From an uncultured Methylococcaceae bacterium (lineage in GTDB: Bacteria; Pseudomonadota; Gammaproteobacteria; Methylococcales; Methylomonadaceae): a DNA stretch of 64,000 bases. Below, piece after piece: positions 1 through 8,746 of the stretch. Position 1 is the first letter of the stretch. Each line of letters begins with the position of its first letter. The stretch spans positions 1-64,000 of the forward strand of contig CAJXMF010000007.1 of the NCBI GenBank assembly GCA_913056195.1. The letters are read 5' to 3'. The position numbers were made by a program, and so were the translations under genes. The notes beneath the pieces were generated by a model, which did not search any database, had not been told where the DNA came from, and saw only the letters and a program-made list of their open reading frames with translations.

Positions 1-107
1 ATTCCTGCGTTTTATGTCCTGATACAAGAATAGACCGAAAATAAAATTATCCCAGTGAATTGGGAGAGCGAAATGGCGCTTTTGTTAGCAGAGTAGCGAC
101 CGACACC

Positions 108-974
108 TTATACGTTTTTCAGTAAATGAGCTATTTTTTCGCCGAGTTTAACGGGTCTTCCGGCATGTACATCTTTTTCCCAGGCGACCTTGTCTTTACC
201 GAACAGGATGATGATGGTCGATCCCATGTTGAAACGCCCCATTTCTTCGCTTTTCTTTAACAGGATGTTTTGATCGTCATAGCGCCAGCTTCGAACAGAG
301 GGTGCGGTCGGTGGGGTGACGACGCCCTGCCAGACCGTTTCGACGCTTGAAACAAAAATGGCGCCGACTAAAACCAATGCCATAGGCCCGGCTTCGGTAT
401 CGAACAGACAGGCGACGCGCTCATTGCGGGCGAACAAGCCCGGCACGCTTTCGGCTGTTGCCGCATTGACACTGAACAAGCGGCCAGGTATATGCACCAT
501 TTCGGTCAATTTGCCCTCTAATGGCATGTGCAGGCGGTGATAGTCTTTGGGCGACAGATAAATGGTACTGAAAACGCCATCTTTAAATGCAGCGGCACGT
601 TCGGCATCGCCGCCGAGTAAATCAACGGCGGAAAACGTCATGCCTTTAGCCTGGAATATTCTGTCATCGCTAATCGAGCCTGCCTGGCTGACTGCACCAT
701 CGGCAGGGCTGACAACGGCGTCTTTTTCAAGCGCAACAGGGCGGATGCCGGCTTTTAATTCGCGGGTAAAAAAATCGTTAAAACTGGCATAATCATCAAG
801 ATTCTGTTTTTTTGCCTCGCTTAGATCGACACCATAGAGCGTGATAATCAGTTTAATGAACGTATTTTTAAACCAGCGAATCCTGCAATGCGTCAGTTTT
901 GACATCAGGACAGATAGCGCGTGATGGGGCAGGATATATTGCGGTAATGTGGTCAGCAGGTGTTTAATTTTCAT
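108..974 (-). CDS. psd: Phosphatidylserine decarboxylase proenzyme
   Basis: Converts phosphatidylserine to phosphatidylethanolamine at the inner membrane. The 288-residue protein has the usual bacterial proenzyme length. Near the C-terminus (about residues 250-253) is an MGST sequence, the family's (L/M)GST self-cleavage site where the serine becomes the pyruvoyl group. The SPADG and YHRLHMP segments carry the Asp and His used in autoprocessing. The ATG overlaps the stop codon of the upstream FlhB-like gene (ATGA), so the two are translationally coupled in a queF-FlhB-like-psd run. Seen: motifs and overlap. Known: family mechanism. Confidence 0.97.
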   Translation of the reverse strand: MKIKHLLTTLPQYILPHHALSVLMSKLTHCRIRWFKNTFIKLIITLYGVDLSEAKKQNLDDYASFNDFFTRELKAGIRPVALEKDAVVSPADGAVSQAGSISDDRIFQAKGMTFSAVDLLGGDAERAAAFKDGVFSTIYLSPKDYHRLHMPLEGKLTEMVHIPGRLFSVNAATAESVPGLFARNERVACLFDTEAGPMALVLVGAIFVSSVETVWQGVVTPPTAPSVRSWRYDDQNILLKKSEEMGRFNMGSTIIILFGKDKVAWEKDVHAGRPVKLGEKIAHLLKNV

Positions 975-1261
975 GTTTCGGATTGATTATCGGGCGATTT
1001 GCCACTGAGAAACCAGGCAAACGCAATGACTTCAGCAACGGCGACATAGAGTTCTTCGGGAATGCTTTCACCGACAGGGACTTGTGCCAGAATACGCGCC
1101 AGTTCGGGCTGGTTCTGCAAAGGTATATCGTGTTTTTCAGCCAGTTCCAGAATTTGTTGTGCGGTTAAGCCATCGCCTTTGGCGGTGACTTTAGGCGCAT
1201 TCTTGCCATCGTATTTCAAGGCGACGGCAAGATCGCTGGTGTACCAGGTTTTTCCAGACAT
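971..1261 (-). CDS. Stand-alone FlhB/EscU C-terminal-domain-like protein
   Basis: A 96-residue protein matching only the cytoplasmic C-terminal domain of FlhB, the substrate-specificity switch of flagellar/type III export. Recognisable stretches are LAVALKYDGKNAPKV, AKGDGLTAQQILELAE, IPEELYVAVAEVIAF. Where full-length FlhB has the autocleavage motif NPTH just before AVALKYD, this protein reads YTSD, so self-cleavage in the FlhB manner is not expected. The four FlhB membrane helices are absent. It sits 3 bp after queF and overlaps psd by 4 bp, not in a flagellar cluster. Similar lone domains (often called FhlB2-type) occur in flagellated proteobacteria; their role is unclear. Confidence 0.85.
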   Translation of the reverse strand: MSGKTWYTSDLAVALKYDGKNAPKVTAKGDGLTAQQILELAEKHDIPLQNQPELARILAQVPVGESIPEELYVAVAEVIAFAWFLSGKSPDNQSET

Positions 1262-1264
1262 GGA

Positions 1265-1654
1265 TTAAGGCAGTACAACCATTTGCGGGGGGTGCCAATT
1301 CGGATTACGGTGTTCGGCAACGACAGTCGTGTAAATACCGCCGCGGACATTGAATTCGGCCCGAATACGCATAAAATTGGGCTGAGTGGCGTTGACCAGA
1401 TCGTCGAGAATTTCATTGGTGACCGCTTCATGGAAGGCACCGGCTTCACGAAATGACCACATATAAAGTTTTAACGATTTCAGTTCTACGCAATGTTGAT
1501 CCGGAACATATTCGATTTGAATGGTGGCGAAATCGGGTTGTCCTGTTTTAGGGCACAGGCAGGTGAATTCAGGAACGTCGATATGAATCGTGTAGTCACG
1601 GCCGGGATTAGGATTATCAAAAATTTCCAGTGTTTTACTCGGTTGTGTTGTCAT
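1265..1654 (-). CDS. queF: NADPH-dependent 7-cyano-7-deazaguanine reductase (short form)
   Basis: Reduces preQ0 to preQ1 in queuosine biosynthesis. About 129 residues from the ATG chosen here; an upstream TTG would add three residues. The length is that of the unimodular YkvM-type QueF, not the double-length E. coli type. The catalytic Cys lies in [13 protein letters not shown], and the QueF NADPH-binding motif is seen as [10 protein letters not shown] followed by FREAGAFHE. QueG, acting later in the same pathway, is elsewhere in this window (34.9-35.9 kb). First gene of a three-gene run with the FlhB-like gene and psd. Confidence 0.96.
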   Translation of the reverse strand: MTTQPSKTLEIFDNPNPGRDYTIHIDVPEFTCLCPKTGQPDFATIQIEYVPDQHCVELKSLKLYMWSFREAGAFHEAVTNEILDDLVNATQPNFMRIRAEFNVRGGIYTTVVAEHRNPNWHPPQMVVLP

Positions 1655-1663
1655 GTTTTTCAA

Positions 1664-1854
1664 TTAAATCGAAGGGTCAGAAGTTAGATGTTATGCAAAA
1701 CCCGTGTTAAGTTATTTGAAAGCCTGGTCTGCTAAGCTTGCGCCTGCTTTGCCTTTGGTAAAGATTAAGTCAGGAACAGGCATAGGATTTAACGCGGATT
1801 TTTTTACCGTAATCGGGCATAATACTCGCCTTTTAAACCACTATTCTACCAGTA
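1664..1854. other. Intergenic region between divergent queF and smc
   Basis: About 190 bp separating two divergently transcribed genes, so it must hold promoters for both. I see no convincing sigma-70 pair or operator on either strand and list it only to record that it was read. Confidence 0.4.
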
Positions 1855-4800
1855 ATGCAGCTGGAAAAAATCAAACTTTCAGGTTTTAAATCATTTGTTG
1901 ACCCGACCACGGTGCCAATCACGAGCAACCTGACGGCCATTGTCGGGCCGAATGGTTGTGGCAAGTCCAATATTATCGATGCCGTACGCTGGGTGATGGG
2001 GGAGAGTTCGGCCAAGCATTTGCGCGGTGGTAGCATGGCGGATGTCATATTTAATGGCTCGTCTGGTCGAAAACCGGTCAGCACTGCATCAGTGGAATTG
2101 ATTTTCGATAACAGCGATGGCCGGGCCGGTGGTGAATTTGCTAAATACAATACCTTGTCCATTAAACGTCAAGTCACTCGCGACGGGCAATCGTTGTACA
2201 TGCTTAATGGCAGTCGTTGTCGGCGTAAAGATATTACCGATTTGTTTTTAGGCACCGGTTTGGGCTCCAGGAGCTATGCCATTATCGAACAAGGTACGAT
2301 TTCGCGGGTGGTAGAAGCCAAACCGGAGGAATTACGTGTGCATATTGAGGAGGCGGCGGGTGTTTCCAAATATAAGGAACGACGGCATGAAACCGAAACC
2401 CGCATGCGTCATACCCGGGAAAATCTGGAACGGCTCGATGATTTGCGTGAAGAAGTCAGTAAACAACTGGCGCATTTAAAAAAGCAGGCGGAAAAGGCCG
2501 AGCAATATACCGCCTTGAAAAAGCAGGAGCGACAACTCAAGGAACAGCATTTGGCAATGCGCTGGCGACATTACCAGCAGTTGGCCGAGCAACTGGACGA
2601 AAAATTACAGGACATTGCCGAACAACATAATCGTTTATTTATGCGATTACGGGAAATTGATCATCAGATTGAGGAACAACGCCGCCTGCAAAAACAGTCT
2701 CAGCAACAAGTCGATGCGGTACAGGGGCAGTATTATCAAGTTGTGTCTGATGTGAGTGCGTTGGAGCAAACCTTGGCACATCAGCAACAGAGTCATCAGG
2801 AAACGGTCGCTGAAATTAACCGACTCAGACAACAGTTGGAGCAGGCGAGTGCCGAATACCAACATGATGTGGAACAATTGGAAGACATTCGGCAATCGTT
2901 GATAGTGGCAGAAGAGGACCTACTGGTCGCGCAGCAACAAGCCGAAGAAACCGAACAGTTTCAATATGAATCACAGCAACAAAAACAGCAATGGCAGCAG
3001 GCATGGGAAGCCTATTTAGCCGAGCAGGGGCGTTTTCGCGAGCAAAACGAGATTCAGCGCGTCAAACTGACACAATTGCAAAACCAATTGCAGCAATTAC
3101 AGGCGCGGGCGGAAAAATTACAGATAGAGCAGTCCGAGCTGCAGGATGCGTCATTAGAAGCGGTTATCGAGAGCCTGGCCGAGTCAATCGACATACTCGA
3201 AGAACAGCGCGAAAATGGTCATCAGCAACTGGAACAGAAAAATCAGGATATTGGTCAGTTACGCCAGCAATTAAAACAGATCCAGATGCAACAACAGCAA
3301 CAGTGTGAAGAAATGCATCATGTGCAGGGTAAAATTACCTCGCTGGAAATGCTGCAGCAGCATGCCATGGGGAAAGATAAAAAGGGATTACAAGCCTGGC
3401 TTGATCAGCATGAACTGGGACAAAAGCCCAGGCTGGCTGAATTCCTGACGGTACAGGATGGGTGGGAAACAGCTGTCGAGCAGGTGTTGAATGATTATCT
3501 GGAAGCCGTTTGTGTCGATGATTTAGGCGATATACTTGCCGCGTTGTCGTCGTTAGGCGATGAAGCGGTCACGCTTTTTGAAGCCCGGAAAAATCAAACG
3601 ACGATAGCCGCGGAAAATCAGCTCAGCGCCAAAATTCAATGTGATTGGGATTTATCGGCCTTGCTGACCGGCGTTTATGTGGCCGATGATTTGGCGCAGG
3701 CGCAAACCTTATTGGCTGATTTAAAGGATTGGGAAACGGTGGTGCTGAAAGAGGGTACGTGCCTGGGCAAAAATTGGCTGCGGCTTGACCGGGTCGTCGA
3801 TGGCAAGACCGGTGTTTTACAGCGGGGTAAGGAATTAAAAGCGTTGATTTCAAGGCAGCAGGAACTGGATGCCTTATTGGAACAAACCGAAGCGATACTG
3901 GAGCAAACCGAACAGCGCTTGAAAGACAGCGAGGCGCTGCGCGATCAGTTGCAACAGCAGGATAAACAACTGGCGGCGGAATTAGCCCGAAAACAGTCCG
4001 AATATAGCGCACAATCGGCCCATTTTGAACAACAACAACGACGTTTACAGCAAATTGAAACCGAATTGCAGGATATTCAGCAACAACAACTCGAAAGCGC
4101 TCAGCAACGCGCTGAAGCCGAAATTCTGCAACAGGAGGCCGAGCAGGCTTTGCAAGGCTTGCAAGAAAAGCGACAGCAATTGGAGCAACAAAGCGAGCAA
4201 TTACAAGCCCTGCAACAAAGCAGTGAGCAATCCGTTAATGAGGCGCGTCGCAAGCTGCATACGCTTGAAGCCCATATCAGCAGTCTGAAATCGGAAGAAA
4301 ATCTGCTGGCAAGGCAGCTTGAACGCTTGGCGACGAACAAACAGCAGGTGGCTGCGCGGTTGGAGGAATTAGAGCAGAAACTGCAATCGACGTTGACGCC
4401 GATGGATGATGAAAAAATTCGTCTTGATCAATTGAAGGGGCGCAAACTTGAATTGGAACAACAATTAAACAGCCTGCGTGAAACATTACAGGGCATCGAA
4501 CAACGTTTGCTTGAATTGACTGAAGAGCATAACCAGGTTCAGAACCAAAAAGAGCAGCAAAAAGAAAAGCTGGATGAAATTCGCTTTCAACAGCAAGACA
4601 GCCTGGTGCGCCAACAAACCCTGACCGAACAGCTGGAAGAACAAACCGCCGATATCGACCGTATTTTGGCGGGGCTGCCCGATGACGCGGACGAAGCGCG
4701 CTGGAAACGGAAACTGGATGAGGTGAGTCAGCATATTCAACGTTTGGGCACGATCAATCTGACGGCAATCGAAGAGTATAAGTCGCAATCGGAACGGATG

Positions 4801-5358
4801 GACTTTTTAAATGAGCAACATGCCGATCTGGTTGATGCATTGAATACGTTGGATCAGGCGATCAGCAAAATTGATCGGGAAAGCCGGCAGCGTTTCAAGG
4901 AAACCTTCGATAAAATTAACCAGGGATTGCAGGAGAAATTTCCGAAACTTTTCGGTGGCGGCCAGGCTTATCTGGAACTGACCGATGATGACTTACTGGA
5001 GGCGGGCGTTAATATCATCGCGCGGCCACCGGGGAAACGAAACAGTTCGATTCATTTATTATCGGGTGGAGAAAAAGCCTTGACCGCTGTTGCGCTGGTG
5101 TTTTCCATCTTTGATCTGAATCCGGCGCCATTTTGCCTGTTAGATGAGGTTGATGCACCATTAGATGATGCGAATGTTTCCAGGTTTTCCAGAATGGTGG
5201 AGGAAATGTCAGAATCCGTGCAATTTTTATATATTTCACATAATAAGGTAACAATGGAAATTGCAAAACAATTAACAGGTGTTACCATGAAAGAACCCGG
5301 TGTTTCCCGGATGGTAGCAGTTGATTTGGAAGAAGCAGTGACAATGGCAGAAAGCTGA
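1855..5358 (+). CDS. smc: Chromosome segregation protein SMC
   Basis: Structural maintenance of chromosomes ATPase, 1167 residues. The N-terminal Walker A is GPNGCGKS (31-38). Long coiled coils, unusually rich in Gln, flank a central hinge (roughly 500-640). The C-terminal head has the ABC signature LSGGEKALTAVAL (about 1067) and Walker B FCLLDEVDAPLDD (about 1092). Full length for the family. A true SMC here, rather than MukB, is normal for Methylococcales-type gammaproteobacteria. It overlaps the zipA start (TGATGG), heading a four-gene run. No scpA/scpB is adjacent. Confidence 0.98.
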   Translation: MQLEKIKLSGFKSFVDPTTVPITSNLTAIVGPNGCGKSNIIDAVRWVMGESSAKHLRGGSMADVIFNGSSGRKPVSTASVELIFDNSDGRAGGEFAKYNTLSIKRQVTRDGQSLYMLNGSRCRRKDITDLFLGTGLGSRSYAIIEQGTISRVVEAKPEELRVHIEEAAGVSKYKERRHETETRMRHTRENLERLDDLREEVSKQLAHLKKQAEKAEQYTALKKQERQLKEQHLAMRWRHYQQLAEQLDEKLQDIAEQHNRLFMRLREIDHQIEEQRRLQKQSQQQVDAVQGQYYQVVSDVSALEQTLAHQQQSHQETVAEINRLRQQLEQASAEYQHDVEQLEDIRQSLIVAEEDLLVAQQQAEETEQFQYESQQQKQQWQQAWEAYLAEQGRFREQNEIQRVKLTQLQNQLQQLQARAEKLQIEQSELQDASLEAVIESLAESIDILEEQRENGHQQLEQKNQDIGQLRQQLKQIQMQQQQQCEEMHHVQGKITSLEMLQQHAMGKDKKGLQAWLDQHELGQKPRLAEFLTVQDGWETAVEQVLNDYLEAVCVDDLGDILAALSSLGDEAVTLFEARKNQTTIAAENQLSAKIQCDWDLSALLTGVYVADDLAQAQTLLADLKDWETVVLKEGTCLGKNWLRLDRVVDGKTGVLQRGKELKALISRQQELDALLEQTEAILEQTEQRLKDSEALRDQLQQQDKQLAAELARKQSEYSAQSAHFEQQQRRLQQIETELQDIQQQQLESAQQRAEAEILQQEAEQALQGLQEKRQQLEQQSEQLQALQQSSEQSVNEARRKLHTLEAHISSLKSEENLLARQLERLATNKQQVAARLEELEQKLQSTLTPMDDEKIRLDQLKGRKLELEQQLNSLRETLQGIEQRLLELTEEHNQVQNQKEQQKEKLDEIRFQQQDSLVRQQTLTEQLEEQTADIDRILAGLPDDADEARWKRKLDEVSQHIQRLGTINLTAIEEYKSQSERMDFLNEQHADLVDALNTLDQAISKIDRESRQRFKETFDKINQGLQEKFPKLFGGGQAYLELTDDDLLEAGVNIIARPPGKRNSSIHLLSGGEKALTAVALVFSIFDLNPAPFCLLDEVDAPLDDANVSRFSRMVEEMSESVQFLYISHNKVTMEIAKQLTGVTMKEPGVSRMVAVDLEEAVTMAES

Positions 5359-6074
5359 TGGACAAAGAATTATTGAGAATTGTGATTATTGTTGTGGGCA
5401 GTATCGTTGTGTTGGGCATGATATTGTGGAATATATATAAAAACCGGCATAAAAACCGGGGTATCAATTTTTATGACGAGGGTGACCCGCTGGAAAATAT
5501 CGATGAATCCTTGATTATCAATAACGAACATGATGATTTTGATATTGTGCCCATTGGTTCAGCCAAGCCTGATGACGATGATAAAGTCGCGTTTGAGTCA
5601 GATACTGGTGTTGATGAAACGACTCAAGCGGAATCGGAATTGAGCGAGCCTGAATCTGCAGAAGTGACGCGTTCGGCACTGCCACAATTGATTCAATTCA
5701 GCATCGTGGCGCGCAAAGACGAAGGCTTTAACGGTGCCGAGCTGAAAGCGGCTTTTGATCGGGTCGGGCTGGTTTATGGCGAAAGTGTACAGGTTTTCGA
5801 GCGGCTCGATGACAACAATCTGGTCGATTTTACGGTTGCCAGCATGGTCAACCCGGGTACGTTTCCGGCTTATAATTTAGAGACGTTCAGCTGTCCGGGG
5901 ATTGTGTTTTTTATGCAGCCTAGAGTGCTGGATGATCCGGCGGCCGTGTTTGAAAATGTTATCCAGACCATGCGCTTTTTGGCGGCCGATCTGGATGGCA
6001 TGATTTTGGATCATCAGCGCCAGCCATTAAGCGACGAAACGATTACTGCATTTCGACAACAATTGTCGGAATAA
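5358..6074 (+). CDS. zipA: Cell division protein ZipA
   Basis: Inner-membrane FtsZ tether of the divisome. The N-terminus has one membrane helix (about residues 5-27, IVIIVVGSIVVLGMILW), then an acidic linker, then the C-terminal FtsZ-binding domain (about 100-238: QLIQFSIVARKDEGFNGAEL through FFMQPRV). At 238 residues the linker is short compared with E. coli ZipA (328). In many gammaproteobacteria zipA is followed by ligA; here it is followed by two unrecognised genes. The start overlaps the smc stop. Confidence 0.93.
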   Translation: MDKELLRIVIIVVGSIVVLGMILWNIYKNRHKNRGINFYDEGDPLENIDESLIINNEHDDFDIVPIGSAKPDDDDKVAFESDTGVDETTQAESELSEPESAEVTRSALPQLIQFSIVARKDEGFNGAELKAAFDRVGLVYGESVQVFERLDDNNLVDFTVASMVNPGTFPAYNLETFSCPGIVFFMQPRVLDDPAAVFENVIQTMRFLAADLDGMILDHQRQPLSDETITAFRQQLSE

Positions 6075-6088
6075 TTCAGGTCAAGACC

Positions 6089-7333
6089 ATGCATACAAAA
6101 ACACTTGAATCCTCAGGATTAGGCTACTTTATCAATCAGATTCAAACGTTGTTTGTCGGTTTGTTACGCGTCTGGACCATCCCTATCGTATTGATGCTCA
6201 GCGTATGCTCCGGTTTTACCACCTATTATGGCTTATCGCATTTTATTCAACCTTGGATCGCATTAGTCATTACCATTGCGATTCAGTCCATTATTGTAAT
6301 TTGTTCACTGGAGCTGGCAGGAATTCACTGGAAAGCCAACCGTATGCGCTATTTTAGTGTGGTGGCATCATTGTTGATTGCACTGGCAGCATCAATTTCC
6401 TTTTCGTATTTCAAGTTTTATGAAATCTCCGAACAAAGCCATTTGCATACCAATCGCCTGAACCAGGTGCGGCAGGATATCAAAGGCTATCTGCAACAGG
6501 TTCTAAAATTGAAGGCCGAGACCTTGCAACACTACAAGCGGGAATTGGATAAGGCGAGTCAGGATGTCTCCAAGGCCTATTTTGGCACGCATGCTGAAAT
6601 TCCAACGGCATTACGCCATCAGGTCGGGGAAGGGCCTTTTTGGAAACATTTTAATCAAATTTATCAAGACAAGAAAAAAGCGTTGGCGCAAAAGGAACGC
6701 GATTTTTCTAAACTGGATACGGCAATTTCAGAACTGCAGATAGCGCAGGCAGACTTGGATGTCAGCACTGACATCGAAAAAACTTTTTATCAATTATTAT
6801 CGGCTTATCAGAAGCTGCAAACTTTGGTCAGTCAGTTTTTCAGCGATACCGGTAAGAAGCTGCCCGAGGCACCGCTGTTGATGACCTATCAACAATTTGT
6901 GGCCGATGTTACGCCGTCATTTTCCATGTGGCAGGGATTTTCCCTGTTTGCCTTTGTATGTGCGGCAATGGTTGATTTTTTTACGGTGCTGTTATCGTAT
7001 CGTTTGGAATTTACTGCTCCGGGGCCTTTAACTTCGGAAGAAGAAGAATTGGTTTTTGAATGTTTACGTCAGTTCAGTCAGTTTCGCATTAATGAAAATG
7101 ATGAGCTGGAAATGATCATCGAAAAAACACCTTTGGAAAAGGCGCGCAATTATTCTGACTGGTCGCGGATGTTTGCCGTTGGCTTGTTGTTAAGTCGCGG
7201 ATTTTTAAGAAAAGTGGATGAACGAACGGTGGAATTTGCGCCTAACCTTTATCCTTTATTGGCCGAGAAAATGGCCGCAATTCGAGCTAAGGCTGAACGG
7301 GGTAAACAACAGCGGGAGAAAGTCGATGACTGA
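6089..7333 (+). CDS. Unrecognised membrane protein with coiled coil, smc-zipA operon
   Basis: 414 residues, family not recognised. Visible architecture: three closely packed hydrophobic segments in the first 110 residues (around 24-46, 50-72, 86-104), a long hydrophilic, helix-rich region with coiled-coil character (about 110-265), a further hydrophobic segment (about 283-305, FSLFAFVCAAMVDFFTVLLSY), then a C-terminal cytoplasmic-looking domain (320-414) resembling a small helical or winged-helix fold. It starts 15 bp after zipA and its end overlaps the next gene (ATG within GATGACTGA), so it is probably co-transcribed with smc and zipA. A role in chromosome or envelope dynamics is suggested by context only. 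Confidence 0.8.
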   Translation: MHTKTLESSGLGYFINQIQTLFVGLLRVWTIPIVLMLSVCSGFTTYYGLSHFIQPWIALVITIAIQSIIVICSLELAGIHWKANRMRYFSVVASLLIALAASISFSYFKFYEISEQSHLHTNRLNQVRQDIKGYLQQVLKLKAETLQHYKRELDKASQDVSKAYFGTHAEIPTALRHQVGEGPFWKHFNQIYQDKKKALAQKERDFSKLDTAISELQIAQADLDVSTDIEKTFYQLLSAYQKLQTLVSQFFSDTGKKLPEAPLLMTYQQFVADVTPSFSMWQGFSLFAFVCAAMVDFFTVLLSYRLEFTAPGPLTSEEEELVFECLRQFSQFRINENDELEMIIEKTPLEKARNYSDWSRMFAVGLLLSRGFLRKVDERTVEFAPNLYPLLAEKMAAIRAKAERGKQQREKVDD

Positions 7334-8687
7334 TTCCAAAACAGAAGTACAACAATGGCTGACTGAAGGCGAATGGCTGTCATCATTCACCGAGCCGCAG
7401 GAACAGCAGTGGGATCCCGGCTTTGAAATCGACCGGCAGGTGGTTGTTGCGCAGCTTGGAAAACTGTATCAAAAAATTTTTTTGCGACCGGATAATTTTG
7501 TAAAACGGTTTTATCACGAAATATATCCGCTCTCTGTCGAAGATTGGCATTATCGGGAAGAACTGGATTTATACGAAGGCTTTTGTCATTTTTCAGTCGA
7601 TATCGAATTGCGCTTTCAGGCGACATTAGCGTATGTGCAACGTAATATCGAATCGATAGAATCGGTTAATCAACATATCAAAGCTCAGATTCAAACTACT
7701 CTGAAAGATATTGTTCATCACCATATCCAGCAGCTTGGCGATGGGCAATGGGTGGATCAAGGCCTGGTGACGGTCGAGCAAAAAATAGCTCGGGATATCA
7801 ATGAACGTTTGATGATGCAGAATATTTTGCCCCGTGCGATTTGTTCTATAAAGGCCCGGTTCAGTGAATTTCCAAATATTCAGCCGGGCAAAGATAATGT
7901 TTTTCTCCACGTTATCCGGCGTAATTATCGACAGCAGGAAGCGAAAAACAAGGCTTATTTTCGCCAAAAGAGTGCCTTGCAGCAACAAAAACTTGAACAT
8001 AAGCAAAAGCAGCTTGAAAGCGTGCGCCAATATGCCGAAATCGAACGACAAAAGCGAGTTATAGAAGTTGAAAAAGAGATTTTGTTGTTAAAGGAAAAAG
8101 AAAAAAAATTGGCCGAAAAGCTGGCGTTGAAGAAAAAAATTCATGCCGAAAAAGTCCGCCATAAACAGGCGCTGAAAGAATTTGAAATCGAATATGAAAT
8201 TCGCCTCAAGCAAAAACAAAAGACCGAAAAACGTCAGGCCGAAAGCCAGGATTTAAGCGAAGTTTTGTCACATCAGACCGAATTGATGGAAAAACGACAG
8301 CAGGCGGAATTGGATCGGCAGGATCGCCAGCAAAACTATCAAAATCTACTGCATGATAAAAAAGTCCAGGCCGAGATTGCGCGCTATGAAAAACAACAGG
8401 AAACATGGCGTGAAGCCAGGCTTAGAGTGCATCAGAAGCAGCTTTTATTAAAGCAGAAAGAAAAGGAAATTGAGGCGGAAGTCGAAGCCGAATTTAAACG
8501 CTTGCAAAAGGAAGAACAAGATAAGCATTTAGTGATGCCGTTTCAGAAAATCGATAAGTTTATCGGTGAAGACTTGTCTAAGCAGCGAACCGAAGCATTG
8601 AAAACGGAAGCGAAATTGGCGGTACTGGAGAAACAACGCCTGGAACTTGAATTGGAGATTGAAGAAGCAAAAAAAAATCAGATATAA
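7326..8687 (+). CDS. Unrecognised long coiled-coil protein, smc-zipA operon
   Basis: 453 residues from the ATG that overlaps the preceding stop codon by 8 bp; a start 108 bp further upstream is open but lies deep inside the previous gene. No known family recognised. Residues 1-230 look globular and helical (WYRE/HFSVDIELRF-type segments). About 230-450 is a highly charged Lys/Glu/Gln-rich helix (for example KEKEKKLAEKLALKKK) typical of a long coiled coil. No signal peptide or membrane segment, so presumably cytoplasmic and a plausible partner of the membrane protein encoded just upstream. Ends just before a strong terminator. Confidence 0.8.
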   Translation: MTDSKTEVQQWLTEGEWLSSFTEPQEQQWDPGFEIDRQVVVAQLGKLYQKIFLRPDNFVKRFYHEIYPLSVEDWHYREELDLYEGFCHFSVDIELRFQATLAYVQRNIESIESVNQHIKAQIQTTLKDIVHHHIQQLGDGQWVDQGLVTVEQKIARDINERLMMQNILPRAICSIKARFSEFPNIQPGKDNVFLHVIRRNYRQQEAKNKAYFRQKSALQQQKLEHKQKQLESVRQYAEIERQKRVIEVEKEILLLKEKEKKLAEKLALKKKIHAEKVRHKQALKEFEIEYEIRLKQKQKTEKRQAESQDLSEVLSHQTELMEKRQQAELDRQDRQQNYQNLLHDKKVQAEIARYEKQQETWREARLRVHQKQLLLKQKEKEIEAEVEAEFKRLQKEEQDKHLVMPFQKIDKFIGEDLSKQRTEALKTEAKLAVLEKQRLELELEIEEAKKNQI

Positions 8688-8694
8688 ATCAGAT

Positions 8695-8727
8695 ATAAAA
8701 AAGCCCGGATTCACCGGGCTTTTTTTA
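8695..8727 (+). terminator. Rho-independent terminator after the smc operon
   Basis: Perfect 7-bp stem AGCCCGG / CCGGGCT (8702-8708, 8714-8720) with a 5-nt loop, followed by a run of T and preceded by a run of A. It lies between convergent genes and can act on both strands. Confidence 0.93.
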
Positions 8728-8746
8728 TGGGGTTTAAAGAAAAAGA

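Noticed and set aside
2647-4788. Antisense and alternate-frame readings inside smc
   Set aside because: They are long only because of the repetitive Gln/Glu codons of the coiled coil; none has a plausible start region or family resemblance.
6075-7333. ligA after zipA
   Set aside because: The gene after zipA has membrane and coiled-coil segments and none of the DNA ligase motifs (no KxDG).
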